A DNA stretch of 49,194 bases from positions 1 to 49,194 of the forward strand of contig NZ_AP028069.1 in NCBI RefSeq assembly GCF_030297155.1, read 5' to 3'. Origin of the DNA: Vibrio sp. FE10 (GTDB taxonomy: Bacteria > Pseudomonadota > Gammaproteobacteria > Enterobacterales > Vibrionaceae). Each line of letters starts with the position of its first letter. Position 1 is the stretch's first letter. This document shows positions 1 to 8,775 of the stretch, piece by piece. The notes beneath the pieces were generated by a model. It was given only the letters and a program-made list of their open reading frames with translations. It did not search any database and had not been told where the DNA came from. The translations under genes and the position numbers were made by a program.

Positions 1-287
1 TTGAAACCGCTAAGCGCATTCAATCATTACTGAAAACCCAAACACCTGGTGAACCGATCCAGAGCGGGTTTGCCATTAACCCTGAATGGTTTCGCACCTT
101 TGAGGTGACCGAGGTGCCGACCTTCGTTGCGGTTAAACCTGGACGATGCCTACCCAAGCATCCTTGTTTGGACACCGACTTTGATCGTCTGACGGGGAAC
201 GTTTCGCTGCCTGACGCTCTCAACTTATTGGCCGAAGGTGATAATCCTGAGGTAGTAAATCCGTTATTAAGGAAAGGCTATGAATAG
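1..287 (+). CDS. trbC: TrbC pilus-assembly protein, C-terminal part (gene crosses the window ends)
   Basis: The open frame enters at base 3 with residues ETAKRIQSLL and stops at 287. It continues the gene begun at 48783: the final base of the window plus bases 1-2 make a leucine codon, giving one 232-residue protein (F TrbC is about 210). The part here holds the FEVTEVPTFV segment, typical of the thioredoxin-like C-terminal half of TrbC, a periplasmic protein needed for F pilus assembly. It overlaps the start of traN by 8 bp, which implies translational coupling. The join rests on frame and sense, not on an assembly graph. Confidence 0.9.
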   Translation, partial: ETAKRIQSLLKTQTPGEPIQSGFAINPEWFRTFEVTEVPTFVAVKPGRCLPKHPCLDTDFDRLTGNVSLPDALNLLAEGDNPEVVNPLLRKGYE

Positions 288-2013
288 GACGTTCTTTTTG
301 AGTTTGCTTGCTCTATTGGCCATGATAGGTTCGCCGTCGTCCGTTCAGGCCGATGCGCAGGGCGATAAATACTACGACAACGTCGAGTGGGTGAAAAATG
401 CACAGCAAGCGATCCCTGCCAGAGCTCAAGGCAAGTTAAATGCGAGCGACTACTGCGCTGAGCCTGGATGTGATCGTAAAATCGCGAGGCCAGAGGAAGC
501 GAACCTGACCGACGGCAATATGACGTCGAAAAAGCAGTCGGCGATGTACAGCAACGCCGAAGCACAAGCCGTCAAAAGTAGCTTCGATCAAGGTCGTCCA
601 GAGGTGAAAAGCGATCCCGCTTATGAGTTTGCACTTATCGCTCAAGATAACGCTTATGAGATTAGTCACGGTATTTCTAACCAGTACGTCGATTGCGATA
701 ACGCCACTCAGTGCACCATAGATTATATCCCTAAAATATGTCGCCAACCTACTAACAGCAATGTGCCTTGTACGAAAAGTCCTGCGTTCACAGTAGTAAC
801 CTCTCCTGTGATTTACACTTGTCGCCCTGGTTGGTCACGAAGCGGGCATATGTGCCGTCGCACAGTCACAGAGTGTCGCTATGACTCCAGTAACTTTGTC
901 AGTCTAGGGGGCTGTGTTTGGAGAAGTGATACGTGGCGTTGGAACGGACGTAATGTATCGCCGTCAGGATTTTCTTTGGGGGCGTATCAGCGTGAACACC
1001 AAACCTCATGTGGACGCCATAGAGAAACTACAATAACGACTTATGGGATTTGCGGTCCTGTTCCTCAAAGTGAGCGTGCTGCACTATCTTGCCGTTCTGG
1101 CTTTACGCTTTCAGGTGGGAATTGCATAAAAAACACCGTTCGATGGACAACTCATTGTTCGCTACTAAAAGAATGCAAGGTGACCTCTCAGCGCTGTATT
1201 GAAGGTAGAGCTACCCGTCGCATCAATGGTATACCGACCACGCTCAACTGTTGGAAGTATCAAGTCAATCATCGATGTACTCGAACGAACACTTGTAATG
1301 CGTTGCCTGCTAACTGCACAACCACCGCCACTCATTGCAGCGCAAAACAAAAAGGTGTTTGCATCGAGCAAGAGCTGAGTAAGTCCTGCCCTCAAAAACG
1401 TTGTAGTACCACTAATCTTATGTGCGGCGAAGATAGTTTTTGTCTAGATGGCGATTGCTACGGTGAGATGCCTACTACGTCGACCGAGTTTAATGAATCC
1501 GCAGCAGCGCTTGCGGCATTAGCTAAAGCGGCCGAAGGATTGGGCGATCCACCTAAAATATTCACCGGTCAGGGCCAAACATGCAGTAAGAAGATCGCGG
1601 GTATTGCCAACTGCTGTAAAGATGGGGGGTGGGGTACGGATGTCGGGCTCGCCAGTTGCAGTGAGCAAGAGAAGGCGCTCGGCAAAGCTAAGGAGGATAA
1701 ATTAACCATATATTTAGGTAGTTATTGTGCCGAAAAGATACTCGGTAAGTGTATTCGTAAAAAGCAAGCTTACTGTCTGTTCGATAGTTTATTGGCCCGC
1801 ATTGTTCAGCAGCAAGGCGTTCAGGGGCAATTGGGCCTTAGTCTAGGTACGCCAAGGGCACCTGAGTGTGGGGCTATTACCCCTGAGCAAATGCAGCAAA
1901 TCAATTTTGAAGACATCGATTTTTCAGACTTTTTTGCCGAGATGAACAGCAATACTGATTTACCTTCATCCCGAGAGATTCAAGAGCGGATTTCAAGTGC
2001 TATGGGAGGATAA
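280..2013 (+). CDS. traN: TraN, outer-membrane mating-pair stabilisation protein
   Basis: This 577-residue protein starts with a signal peptide (about residues 1-25, ending SSVQA) and is extremely rich in cysteine through residues 140-400, as expected for TraN. TraN is an outer-membrane adhesin that contacts a recipient outer-membrane protein and stabilises mating pairs. F TraN is about 600 residues, so the length fits. It starts inside the end of trbC and is followed after 3 bp by traF. The central part of TraN varies between plasmids and sets recipient preference; which receptor this one uses cannot be read from the sequence. Confidence 0.92.
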   Translation: MNRTFFLSLLALLAMIGSPSSVQADAQGDKYYDNVEWVKNAQQAIPARAQGKLNASDYCAEPGCDRKIARPEEANLTDGNMTSKKQSAMYSNAEAQAVKSSFDQGRPEVKSDPAYEFALIAQDNAYEISHGISNQYVDCDNATQCTIDYIPKICRQPTNSNVPCTKSPAFTVVTSPVIYTCRPGWSRSGHMCRRTVTECRYDSSNFVSLGGCVWRSDTWRWNGRNVSPSGFSLGAYQREHQTSCGRHRETTITTYGICGPVPQSERAALSCRSGFTLSGGNCIKNTVRWTTHCSLLKECKVTSQRCIEGRATRRINGIPTTLNCWKYQVNHRCTRTNTCNALPANCTTTATHCSAKQKGVCIEQELSKSCPQKRCSTTNLMCGEDSFCLDGDCYGEMPTTSTEFNESAAALAALAKAAEGLGDPPKIFTGQGQTCSKKIAGIANCCKDGGWGTDVGLASCSEQEKALGKAKEDKLTIYLGSYCAEKILGKCIRKKQAYCLFDSLLARIVQQQGVQGQLGLSLGTPRAPECGAITPEQMQQINFEDIDFSDFFAEMNSNTDLPSSREIQERISSAMGG

Positions 2014-2016
2014 AAA

Positions 2017-2784
2017 ATGACACACATTACACGCACTTTGCTTGCGTTGACCTTGCTCTATGGGGGCAGCGTGCAGGCAAGCCAGTCCCCCCTCGGCTGG
2101 AAGTGGTATAACGAGCCGGTGGTTAAACCGGCCTCCAAAAAAACGCCCCCTAAGCCCATTCCACCCAACCAAACCACAAGGGTGATGAGCGCGACTGAGC
2201 AAATGGATTGGTTTCATCAGACCTACAAAGAAGCTCTCAACGACGCCACCATAAATTCTAAAGACGAAGGCAAGCTAAAAACAGTAATGCAGCTTAACCA
2301 GTTCATTGGTGAGCGTACCAGTGAAACGGGCATGACGTTCAAAAAGGTGCTGCATGCTAACCCTGAGCTTTCTTATCTAAAAGATCGCCCCGCCGAATTT
2401 GCCGCACGAGGAACTTATCATCAATTAGAGCGAGAGAAGAAAGTTGCGGCATTAGCACACATGCGTGAAGCAGGATGGGGTTTTTTCTTTGTCTATGACG
2501 GCCAAGATGCCCTCAGCCAGCAACTGGCGCCATCAATGCAAAGCTTTGCCGATACTCACGGGATTGAAATTTTAGGTCTGTCTCGCGACCACACGTTTGT
2601 GTCTGGCATTCGGGAAAACCGAGTGAACGACAACAAAGTTGAGGTGCCTTTTTCGCCTGCTCTGATTTTAGTTAACCCCAACACTGGTGAGATGAAACCG
2701 TTGGCGTACGGTTTTATCTCTCAAACTGCGTTGTTAGGCCGTTTTTATAACGTAGCTAACGATTATCAAACCCCCGATTTTTAA
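2017..2784 (+). CDS. traF: TraF, periplasmic thioredoxin-fold pilus assembly protein
   Basis: A 255-residue protein with a signal peptide (cleavage after about residue 21, GSVQA). The C-terminal half (about 140-250) has the TraF pattern: GWGFFFVYDGQDALSQQLAP, then a segment ending in a cis-proline-like PFSPALILVNP. TraF belongs to the thioredoxin superfamily but usually lacks the CXXC pair, and none is seen here. It acts in the periplasm with TraH, TraU, TraW and TrbC in pilus assembly. F TraF is 247 residues. It lies 3 bp after traN and 37 bp before trbB, inside the long transfer operon. Confidence 0.92.
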   Translation: MTHITRTLLALTLLYGGSVQASQSPLGWKWYNEPVVKPASKKTPPKPIPPNQTTRVMSATEQMDWFHQTYKEALNDATINSKDEGKLKTVMQLNQFIGERTSETGMTFKKVLHANPELSYLKDRPAEFAARGTYHQLEREKKVAALAHMREAGWGFFFVYDGQDALSQQLAPSMQSFADTHGIEILGLSRDHTFVSGIRENRVNDNKVEVPFSPALILVNPNTGEMKPLAYGFISQTALLGRFYNVANDYQTPDF

Positions 2785-2821
2785 GGCAGCGAATGCTTGC
2801 CACGACTCAGAGAGACACTCT

Positions 2822-3238
2822 ATGTTAATCCGAACCCTATTATTATGCCTCTTTGCCCTGTCACCACTATCAGCGGCTCAGGCCTCCCCGAACGACGACT
2901 ATGCGATGGTGTTTTTCTTTCGAAGTGATTGCCCTTACTGTCACCGCTTCGCGCCTAAGCTGAAACACGTTACTGAGCTTCAGCAATTACAAACATACGC
3001 GTTTTCACTCGATGGTCAATCGATCCCACATTACCCCGTACCTATTCCAGCTACGCCGGAGATAAGTCAAATGTTTTTTGATAATCCTCGGAGTATCACT
3101 GTGCCTGCGACATTTTTCATCAATGTGAACTCTCAAAAGTTTGTGCGTCTGTCGATTGGGGATGTATCAGCTGATGTATTGAACCAAAGTATCACGCGCA
3201 TTTTAAGCGATCCTAAGACACTGGAGGCGTTGCAATGA
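2822..3238 (+). CDS. trbB: TrbB-like thioredoxin-fold disulfide protein
   Basis: A 138-residue exported protein with a signal peptide ending near AQAS and a CPYC active-site motif at about residues 38-41 in the context FFFRSDCPYCHRFAP, the TrbB/DsbC pattern. The later VPATFFINVN supplies the cis-proline loop. F TrbB is about 180 residues, so this copy lacks much of the N-terminal spacer. It probably isomerises disulfides in the cysteine-rich TraN, TraH and TraU. Its last 4 bases overlap the start of traH, implying coupling. In F trbB also lies between traF and traH. Confidence 0.85.
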   Translation: MLIRTLLLCLFALSPLSAAQASPNDDYAMVFFFRSDCPYCHRFAPKLKHVTELQQLQTYAFSLDGQSIPHYPVPIPATPEISQMFFDNPRSITVPATFFINVNSQKFVRLSIGDVSADVLNQSITRILSDPKTLEALQ

Positions 3239-4641
3239 ATCATACGAAACGACGACCTATATGGCGTCCATTCGTCCTCGCCCTGGGGCTGAGTGGTATT
3301 ATGATAAGCAGCGTGAAGGCGGGCGGTGTTAATTCCTCTTTGGATGGGTTTTTTAATGATTTAGGTTATAACACGAATGTTACTCACCCGAATGCTTATA
3401 AGGGACAAGCTGCGAGCTACTATAACGGCGGTTCACTTTCCGTACGCTCCCCCATCAAGAGTGCACAGCTTGTAAGTGTTAATTTGCCTGATGTCTCTAT
3501 GGGTTGCGGCGGCATCGACGCCTTTATGGGGGGGTTCTCACACATTAGTTCTGATGGTCTGGTTCAATTTGGCAAAGCAGTGGTGCAAAATGCTCCACCT
3601 TTTGCAGTCGACTTGGCTCTCCAAGTTTGGGCGCCACAAATCAAACAAATTCGTGACAACTTACAAAATATTGCTGATGAATTCCTCAATCAATCCATTA
3701 ACTCATGTGAGGCTGCGCAAGCGGCCGTCAGTGGTTTAGCTGCATCATTTGGGGGAGCGGATGCAAAAAAGCACGTCTGTAAAACTTTGGGAACCAAACA
3801 AAATGTATTTGACGATTGGGTTGCTGCGCAAACCGAATGCGGCGTTGGTGGTCAAGCCAAAGCACAATTGAACAACGCGCGCGCTGATGGGGCATCTGGT
3901 CTCGACGACATTACAAAAACTAGCCACAACATTGTATGGTCAGCCGCCGTGAAAAACGATTGGTTAGCGCGTGATAAATCATTGGCTGAGTTTTTGATGA
4001 GTTTATCGGGTACGTATGTTTACGACGCTAACGGGATTCCGAAGTATTATGCGTCACTCTTAGCAGATAATAATAATTTAGTGCAAGCGCTACTCAAAGG
4101 TGGAAAGGTTGAGTATTACAAGTGTGATAACCAAGGCCCAAAAGCTTGCCTGTCACCGGTTAAAAAAGAACTCACGTTAGCTCAAGACAAAGGGCTGGAA
4201 TCGCGTATTCGTAAAACCCTAGAAGCGCTTTACATGAGCGTGGCCAGTGACACCAAATTGACAGATAGTCAAAAAAGCTTTTTGGAATACACAGAAACAC
4301 CCGTATTGGCGGTATTTGTCGGAGCTGTGAGAGGCAATCAGTACCCCAACTTTGCGGCCTATTCGCGCATCATTGCGATTGAGTTACTGACTCGCTATCT
4401 CAACAATATGTTGACAGTAGTGACCACGTCACTCAATCAAACTCAAGTCGATAGCAAAGATATTGACCTTATTATGACCGACGTCGACCGAGCTCGTCGT
4501 TTTACCGATGGTTTAACCGAAAAAGCTAAACGACTGATTTTAACACAAGAACAACTGAATCAGGCGTACAAAGAAACAGATCAAGGTTCCATGAGTAAGG
4601 TCAATAAGCAACTTCTACAGAACCTGTCTTTTGGAGGGTAA
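3235..4641 (+). CDS. traH: TraH, conjugative pilus assembly protein
   Basis: A 468-residue protein (F TraH 458) with a signal peptide ending at about residue 30 (VKAGG). Typical TraH features are the early glycine-rich SMGCGGIDAFMGGFSHIS block (about 84-101), paired cysteines (SCEAA, HVCKTL, TECG) and a C-terminal segment rich in coiled-coil-like helices. TraH sits on the periplasmic face of the outer membrane in a complex with TraF, TraU, TraW and TrbI. It overlaps trbB by 4 bp; traG begins 2 bp after its stop, with its ribosome site inside the traH end. Confidence 0.93.
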   Translation: MNHTKRRPIWRPFVLALGLSGIMISSVKAGGVNSSLDGFFNDLGYNTNVTHPNAYKGQAASYYNGGSLSVRSPIKSAQLVSVNLPDVSMGCGGIDAFMGGFSHISSDGLVQFGKAVVQNAPPFAVDLALQVWAPQIKQIRDNLQNIADEFLNQSINSCEAAQAAVSGLAASFGGADAKKHVCKTLGTKQNVFDDWVAAQTECGVGGQAKAQLNNARADGASGLDDITKTSHNIVWSAAVKNDWLARDKSLAEFLMSLSGTYVYDANGIPKYYASLLADNNNLVQALLKGGKVEYYKCDNQGPKACLSPVKKELTLAQDKGLESRIRKTLEALYMSVASDTKLTDSQKSFLEYTETPVLAVFVGAVRGNQYPNFAAYSRIIAIELLTRYLNNMLTVVTTSLNQTQVDSKDIDLIMTDVDRARRFTDGLTEKAKRLILTQEQLNQAYKETDQGSMSKVNKQLLQNLSFGG

Positions 4642-4642
4642 C

Positions 4643-7450
4643 GTGACACTCGAATATTACACTTACACTCAAGGCGCGGCGATACAAAAAGCACTCAATG
4701 CAATTGCAATGTTTTTTGCCAGCCAATCATTCGCGTCAATGACGTCTATCAGTCTTATGATTGGAGCCGCACTTACCTACGCGAACTTTGTGGCCTCGCG
4801 TAACCCAAAGCACATTTACATTTGGGCTCTTGTATTTACGTTGTTACCTTCGATGCTGATCAAGCAAACCGTGAACATGCAGATTATCGATAGAACGGAG
4901 CCTACCGCGGGTTATTCGGTGGCAAATGTGCCTTATTTGGTAGCTCTTCCAACGTGGTTTTTCTCAACTTTAATGGTCGGTAGCGCAGATACAATAGAGT
5001 CTATTTTCACGACAGTCGATGATGAACGTTATGGTCGTACAGGGATGATGTTTGGCTCAGAGCTCTATCAATTATCGCGTCAAGCCGACTTAAAAGACGT
5101 TGAGCTAAGAAGGCTATGGGATGACTTTTTCAAAAACTGCATCATCGGGGACATTCAAATCAACAAAAAATACTCCTGGCAATCTCTCTTGAACGCGCCG
5201 GATATTTTCACATTTCTGGATGGGCAGAATATGAGTCCACTACGAGGGGTGATTTTAAATAATATCAGCCAGTCCTTTAAAACCTGTGAAGAAGTCTACC
5301 CCGACTTAAAGCGCAGATTCCTTGGTTCAGCAGCTGAAGAGCTTGATTTGATTGCGACTTACCTTCATGGCAGTAAGGCTAATATTTATAGAGCCCATAT
5401 AGAAAATGCTATGTCAGACAGCTATCAAAAATACATTGGGATCAGTAACAACGCCGTCAATGTACTTCAGCAAAATATGACAATGAATGCGATGCGACAT
5501 AGCATTGATAACCTCGATCCATCCGCATCGGCTATGAACTACGCGCACACCTCGAACAAGATGCAGCAAACCTCAATGTGGGCAACCTTAGGGATGCAGG
5601 CCCGAGAGTTCATCCCCATGATGCATACCATGCTCTTTACTTTGTTTAGTTGTTTAGGGTTTATGATCGCAGCGGTAGCCCTGATACCCGCGTTCACCAA
5701 AATGGTGCTGACTAACTACATCAAGACGTTTGCTTACTTGGCAGTATGGCCGAGCTTATTTGCGATACTCAATGCGATCATGACCTGGACGCTCGAATCC
5801 CATTCTACGGCAACGGCTAACCCGATGAATGGGCTGTCACTTTCTAATGGTAATGCATTGGATGAGTTACACATGCGTTACGGATATATGGCGGGTTTTT
5901 TAATGATGTCGATCCCTGTCTTAGCCGGAAAAATCCTGCAAGGTGGGGTCGCCGCCGCTCAGGCTATGAACTATCAATTAGCAAGCATGATTAATAGCAC
6001 CAACGCTCGCGTTTCAGCAGCCTCCTCCACCGGAAACTTGGACTTTGGTAATTTACAAATGCAAAACCACAGCTTTAATAATACTTCAGCTAATAAGTTT
6101 GACGACAATCTATTAATGAGAACTGGAATGAGTACCGCGCAGCAAGCGGATGGAACTAGCGTCACACGCTTTCAGAATGATGGTGGTCGTAAGACGTACA
6201 ACGCACAAGAGGCTGAATCCAAGCCGTTGTGGCAAGCGCAAGCCTCATCCATGCTGCAAAACAGTATCAATGACCAATACACAGACGCGAAAACAGCTCA
6301 AACGCAACACATGAACAGCTTCAATGACAGCTTTTCGAAAGGCTTTTCGCAAAGTGATCGTTGGAATGACAACTGGAGTCGAAATCGCAGTTATGGGGAT
6401 GGTCAGTCAATATCAACTGAAGGCCAGATAAGTCAGTCGCATGCCAAAATGGAATCTGCGATTCAAAGTGTATCGGAGACGACTGGCTGGACACACGATC
6501 AAGCAAGGGCTTACATGACAGCGATTAGTGGTGGCATCGAAGTGGGTACACCAAAAGGCGCTGAGTTACTTTTTGGTATGAGTGCTAAAGCGGGAGTCAA
6601 TTGGAGTCAAGATGAGCGAGAATCGTTCAGTAAAATGAGTGCTGAGCAGAAACAGTCACTTTCTCAAGCGACCGCACAATACAGTGAAGGAGCCACAGAA
6701 ATGCAGCGCGCGGGCCGCACACTGGATGCGAAAGAAAACCGTAATGAAGTTGAGCAATACGCGCACGACTTTGCGTTGAACTTCCAACGCACCCAACAAA
6801 CGGCGGCTGCGGTAAATGCGTCCAATGCCGAAGTCGACAGCCTCAGTCATATACAATCAAGACTGACAAACGACACGGTGAACTTCAGTGCCAGCACTAT
6901 CACCGGCTTCCAGCAATACTTAGAGGGCACAATGCTAGGAGATGACAAAGAAGTGTCCCGCCTGATGAATGCCTACAAGCCGGAGGACATTCAAGATGTA
7001 AGGCGAGCTTTTAATGATTACACCAACAGTGATGACTTTCAAAAGCACTATGGCGTGGACACATCCAAAGCCTCATTGGAGGCGCTCAAAGGTAAATATG
7101 AGCCGCAGGATTTAGGTGGGACGCCGACCTTAACGCCAGAGCAGAACCATTTCATAGGTTCAGGAGCAGTCAACGCGCGCTCTCAGACCGATGAAATCGC
7201 TGCGGACATGTTTCAGCTCAATGAGAGTGGAGAACTGTTTGTTGCTCGCAACTACAATAACGTGAAAGGCAATGCTTTGTTGGTCGCCGGTCACATGCAG
7301 AATCAGGTTGAGCCGACTTTACCGTCTCCGTCGGTTGAAAATGGTTCAGTAAAAATAGACGTCGAGCAAGAGGTTGAACCGGTCAAACCGACGCGGGTGG
7401 GCAGTCCGACTAATACGAGTTACCCATTAAATCAACCGCCTCAAAAATAG
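4643..7450 (+). CDS. traG: TraG, inner-membrane mating-pair stabilisation / pilus assembly protein
   Basis: I place the start at the GTG at 4643, preceded by a strong GGAGGG site, rather than an in-frame TTG at 4631; this gives 935 residues (F TraG 938). Several hydrophobic segments fill the first ~470 residues (for example FASMTSISLMIGAALTYANF, and the FTLFSCLGFMIAAVALIPAF region near 335-355). They are followed by a ~460-residue soluble C-terminal domain rich in S, N and Q, as in TraG. The N-terminal part works in pilus assembly; the C-terminal part stabilises mating pairs with TraN and in F also interacts with TraS for entry exclusion. Confidence 0.93.
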   Translation: MTLEYYTYTQGAAIQKALNAIAMFFASQSFASMTSISLMIGAALTYANFVASRNPKHIYIWALVFTLLPSMLIKQTVNMQIIDRTEPTAGYSVANVPYLVALPTWFFSTLMVGSADTIESIFTTVDDERYGRTGMMFGSELYQLSRQADLKDVELRRLWDDFFKNCIIGDIQINKKYSWQSLLNAPDIFTFLDGQNMSPLRGVILNNISQSFKTCEEVYPDLKRRFLGSAAEELDLIATYLHGSKANIYRAHIENAMSDSYQKYIGISNNAVNVLQQNMTMNAMRHSIDNLDPSASAMNYAHTSNKMQQTSMWATLGMQAREFIPMMHTMLFTLFSCLGFMIAAVALIPAFTKMVLTNYIKTFAYLAVWPSLFAILNAIMTWTLESHSTATANPMNGLSLSNGNALDELHMRYGYMAGFLMMSIPVLAGKILQGGVAAAQAMNYQLASMINSTNARVSAASSTGNLDFGNLQMQNHSFNNTSANKFDDNLLMRTGMSTAQQADGTSVTRFQNDGGRKTYNAQEAESKPLWQAQASSMLQNSINDQYTDAKTAQTQHMNSFNDSFSKGFSQSDRWNDNWSRNRSYGDGQSISTEGQISQSHAKMESAIQSVSETTGWTHDQARAYMTAISGGIEVGTPKGAELLFGMSAKAGVNWSQDERESFSKMSAEQKQSLSQATAQYSEGATEMQRAGRTLDAKENRNEVEQYAHDFALNFQRTQQTAAAVNASNAEVDSLSHIQSRLTNDTVNFSASTITGFQQYLEGTMLGDDKEVSRLMNAYKPEDIQDVRRAFNDYTNSDDFQKHYGVDTSKASLEALKGKYEPQDLGGTPTLTPEQNHFIGSGAVNARSQTDEIAADMFQLNESGELFVARNYNNVKGNALLVAGHMQNQVEPTLPSPSVENGSVKIDVEQEVEPVKPTRVGSPTNTSYPLNQPPQK

Positions 7451-7534
7451 TGGTTAAAAACACAGCGCTGTATATTTAAACACGTAGTAAACTGTGTTAA
7501 TATGTGAGGTGTATATTAAAGGTGGGAATGAAAT

Positions 7535-8089
7535 ATGAAGTGGATAACTATGGCATTACTGAGCCTCTTAGTATCTTTGCCAGCAATGGCACAGTCTTGG
7601 AACAAAAGCTCCGAATTAAAGGCGTTAGTGAGCAAATTGAATGCGAAGTACGAATCAAATGAGTTATCTGATTATCAAATCGAGAAAATGGGTCGTGTTG
7701 ATAATCTTTCTTACTTCATTCGACACCTTGATAAACCTGGTACGCCGGAGCACGCGCAGCTCAAGGCGTTTTTGTGGGGGATGCAGTCGGCACATATTGG
7801 CAGTATCAACCAACAAATTCAGACCAACGTGGTTCCATGGTTTTGCCCACCTGGAGGAAGCTTGAAAACGGTCAGTCACAATGCAAAAAATCCAACTGAG
7901 TTTATAGAGAGTGTCATTTGGTATGGCTTAGAGCGAGACTTGCAATATAACCCAAATCGCTTTGATGTATATAATGGTGCTGCTTCATTTGGTGGTGTGA
8001 GTGGGCTTATAGTCTACGGCCTTCAAACTAAATACCCTTGTTATGACCAAGTACCGCAAGCGCATCGTTTAGTTGGTTTTAACTACTGA
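7535..8089 (+). CDS. Secreted Rap1a/Tai-like protein, candidate exclusion or immunity factor
   Basis: A 184-residue protein with a clear signal peptide (MKWITMALLSLLVSLPAMA). The mature part has AFLWGMQSAH, then WFCPPGG, then a V/I-x-x-WYGLE helix, and ends near LQTKYPC. This order (GxxxA helix, FCxPxG, helix, terminal PC) resembles the Rap1a/Tai family of periplasmic immunity proteins; the match is by eye and weak. It sits between traG and traD, where F has the entry-exclusion genes traS and traT, and no other exclusion gene was recognised. A role in surface exclusion or in protection from a donor toxin is inference. Its own weak promoter may lie in the 84-bp gap after traG; a terminator follows. 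Confidence 0.75.
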   Translation: MKWITMALLSLLVSLPAMAQSWNKSSELKALVSKLNAKYESNELSDYQIEKMGRVDNLSYFIRHLDKPGTPEHAQLKAFLWGMQSAHIGSINQQIQTNVVPWFCPPGGSLKTVSHNAKNPTEFIESVIWYGLERDLQYNPNRFDVYNGAASFGGVSGLIVYGLQTKYPCYDQVPQAHRLVGFNY

Positions 8090-8113
8090 GCAAAAATCGG
8101 CTCTCCATATTAA

Positions 8114-8137
8114 GGCACGCAATTAGCGTGTCTTTTT
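8114..8137 (+). terminator. Rho-independent terminator after the Rap1a/Tai-like gene
   Basis: GGCACGC and GCGTGTC form a 7-bp stem with one G-T pair around a 5-nt loop, followed directly by five T. It lies 24 bp after the stop at 8089 and probably ends the traN-to-8089 transcript, so traD would need its own promoter or readthrough. Confidence 0.8.
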
Positions 8138-8235
8138 AATGGGGCTAACAATGAGAATACCCTTCCCCTACTACTGGTAAGCAAGCTAGGCTATAGACTA
8201 AACGCCTAACTTTTTGCTTACGTTTGGAAAAGCTT

Positions 8236-8472
8236 ATGCAAGAAGCCTTTGTTAAAGAAGACGAACTTTTTATCGCGTCAGGCCCATCTTCTGTTGATGA
8301 CTTTTTAAAGACAGCCATATCAAAACGCAAATACATCCATTGCACATACCCTCTCATCGGAAGGCTAGAACTTTCCACTACAGTCGTGAGAGAACTAAAC
8401 AAGCAAGACATTCAATGGATTCAGTTTCCTAATACTGGGCGACTTTACCCCCCTAACTTTAGTATTGCTTAA
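8236..8472 (+). CDS. Hypothetical small protein
   Basis: A 78-residue open frame from ATG 8236, with GGAA 8 bases upstream; an in-frame TTG at 8224 is possible. No signal peptide, membrane segment or known motif is visible. The C-terminus reads IQWIQFPNTGRLYPPNF. It lies between a terminator and traD in a stretch that otherwise looks non-coding, and a similar-sized frame runs opposite it. I call it coding only tentatively. One of the two copies of a 24-bp repeat starts 20 bp after its stop. Confidence 0.35.
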   Translation: MQEAFVKEDELFIASGPSSVDDFLKTAISKRKYIHCTYPLIGRLELSTTVVRELNKQDIQWIQFPNTGRLYPPNFSIA

Positions 8473-8775
8473 TAAATTATGGTTTGCCTTAGCTGCTATA
8501 TGCTTGCATGTAGAGGTAAAGTAAACCCGACAAACAAAGTTTGTCATCCTTTGAATCCACCTTTCAAATCATATCGACATTAGACATAAGCCTAGCGAGC
8601 TGTTCACCTAAAACCTTTTAGATTGAACTATGCACTATCAGACTCCTGGTAACCCCTGTCGTTCGCAGATTACTCCCAGAGAAAACCATATCGTTAGTGC
8701 GAAGCTTCTTATAAGTCCCGTTGAATGTGTCATTTATCCGTTGCCTCAATGTAAACTCTTGAATTAGGAGCACAG
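8473..8775. other. Non-coding stretch before traD with a repeat and a hairpin
   Basis: 303 bp without a convincing gene. It contains one copy of a 24-bp repeat shared with 36608-36631, a 7-bp perfect hairpin (GACAAAC / GTTTGTC, 8529-8545), and the traD ribosome site (AGGAG just before 8776). The promoter for traD-traI is expected here, but no clear -35/-10 pair stood out by eye. Confidence 0.5.
8492..8515 (+). repeat. 24-bp repeat, copy 1 (other copy 36608-36631)
   Basis: A 24-base sequence with core TATATGCTTGCATGTAGAG occurs identically at 36608-36631. In both places it is followed, after exactly 11 variable bases, by CCGACA and a region able to fold. The equal spacing means the whole ~41-bp layout was copied, not just a chance match. 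Function unknown. Confidence 0.85.

Noticed and set aside
8145..8411. Minus-strand open frame opposite the 8236-8472 gene
   Set aside because: No ribosome site, serine-rich low-complexity translation typical of a shadow frame, and it overlaps the terminator side of the upstream gene.
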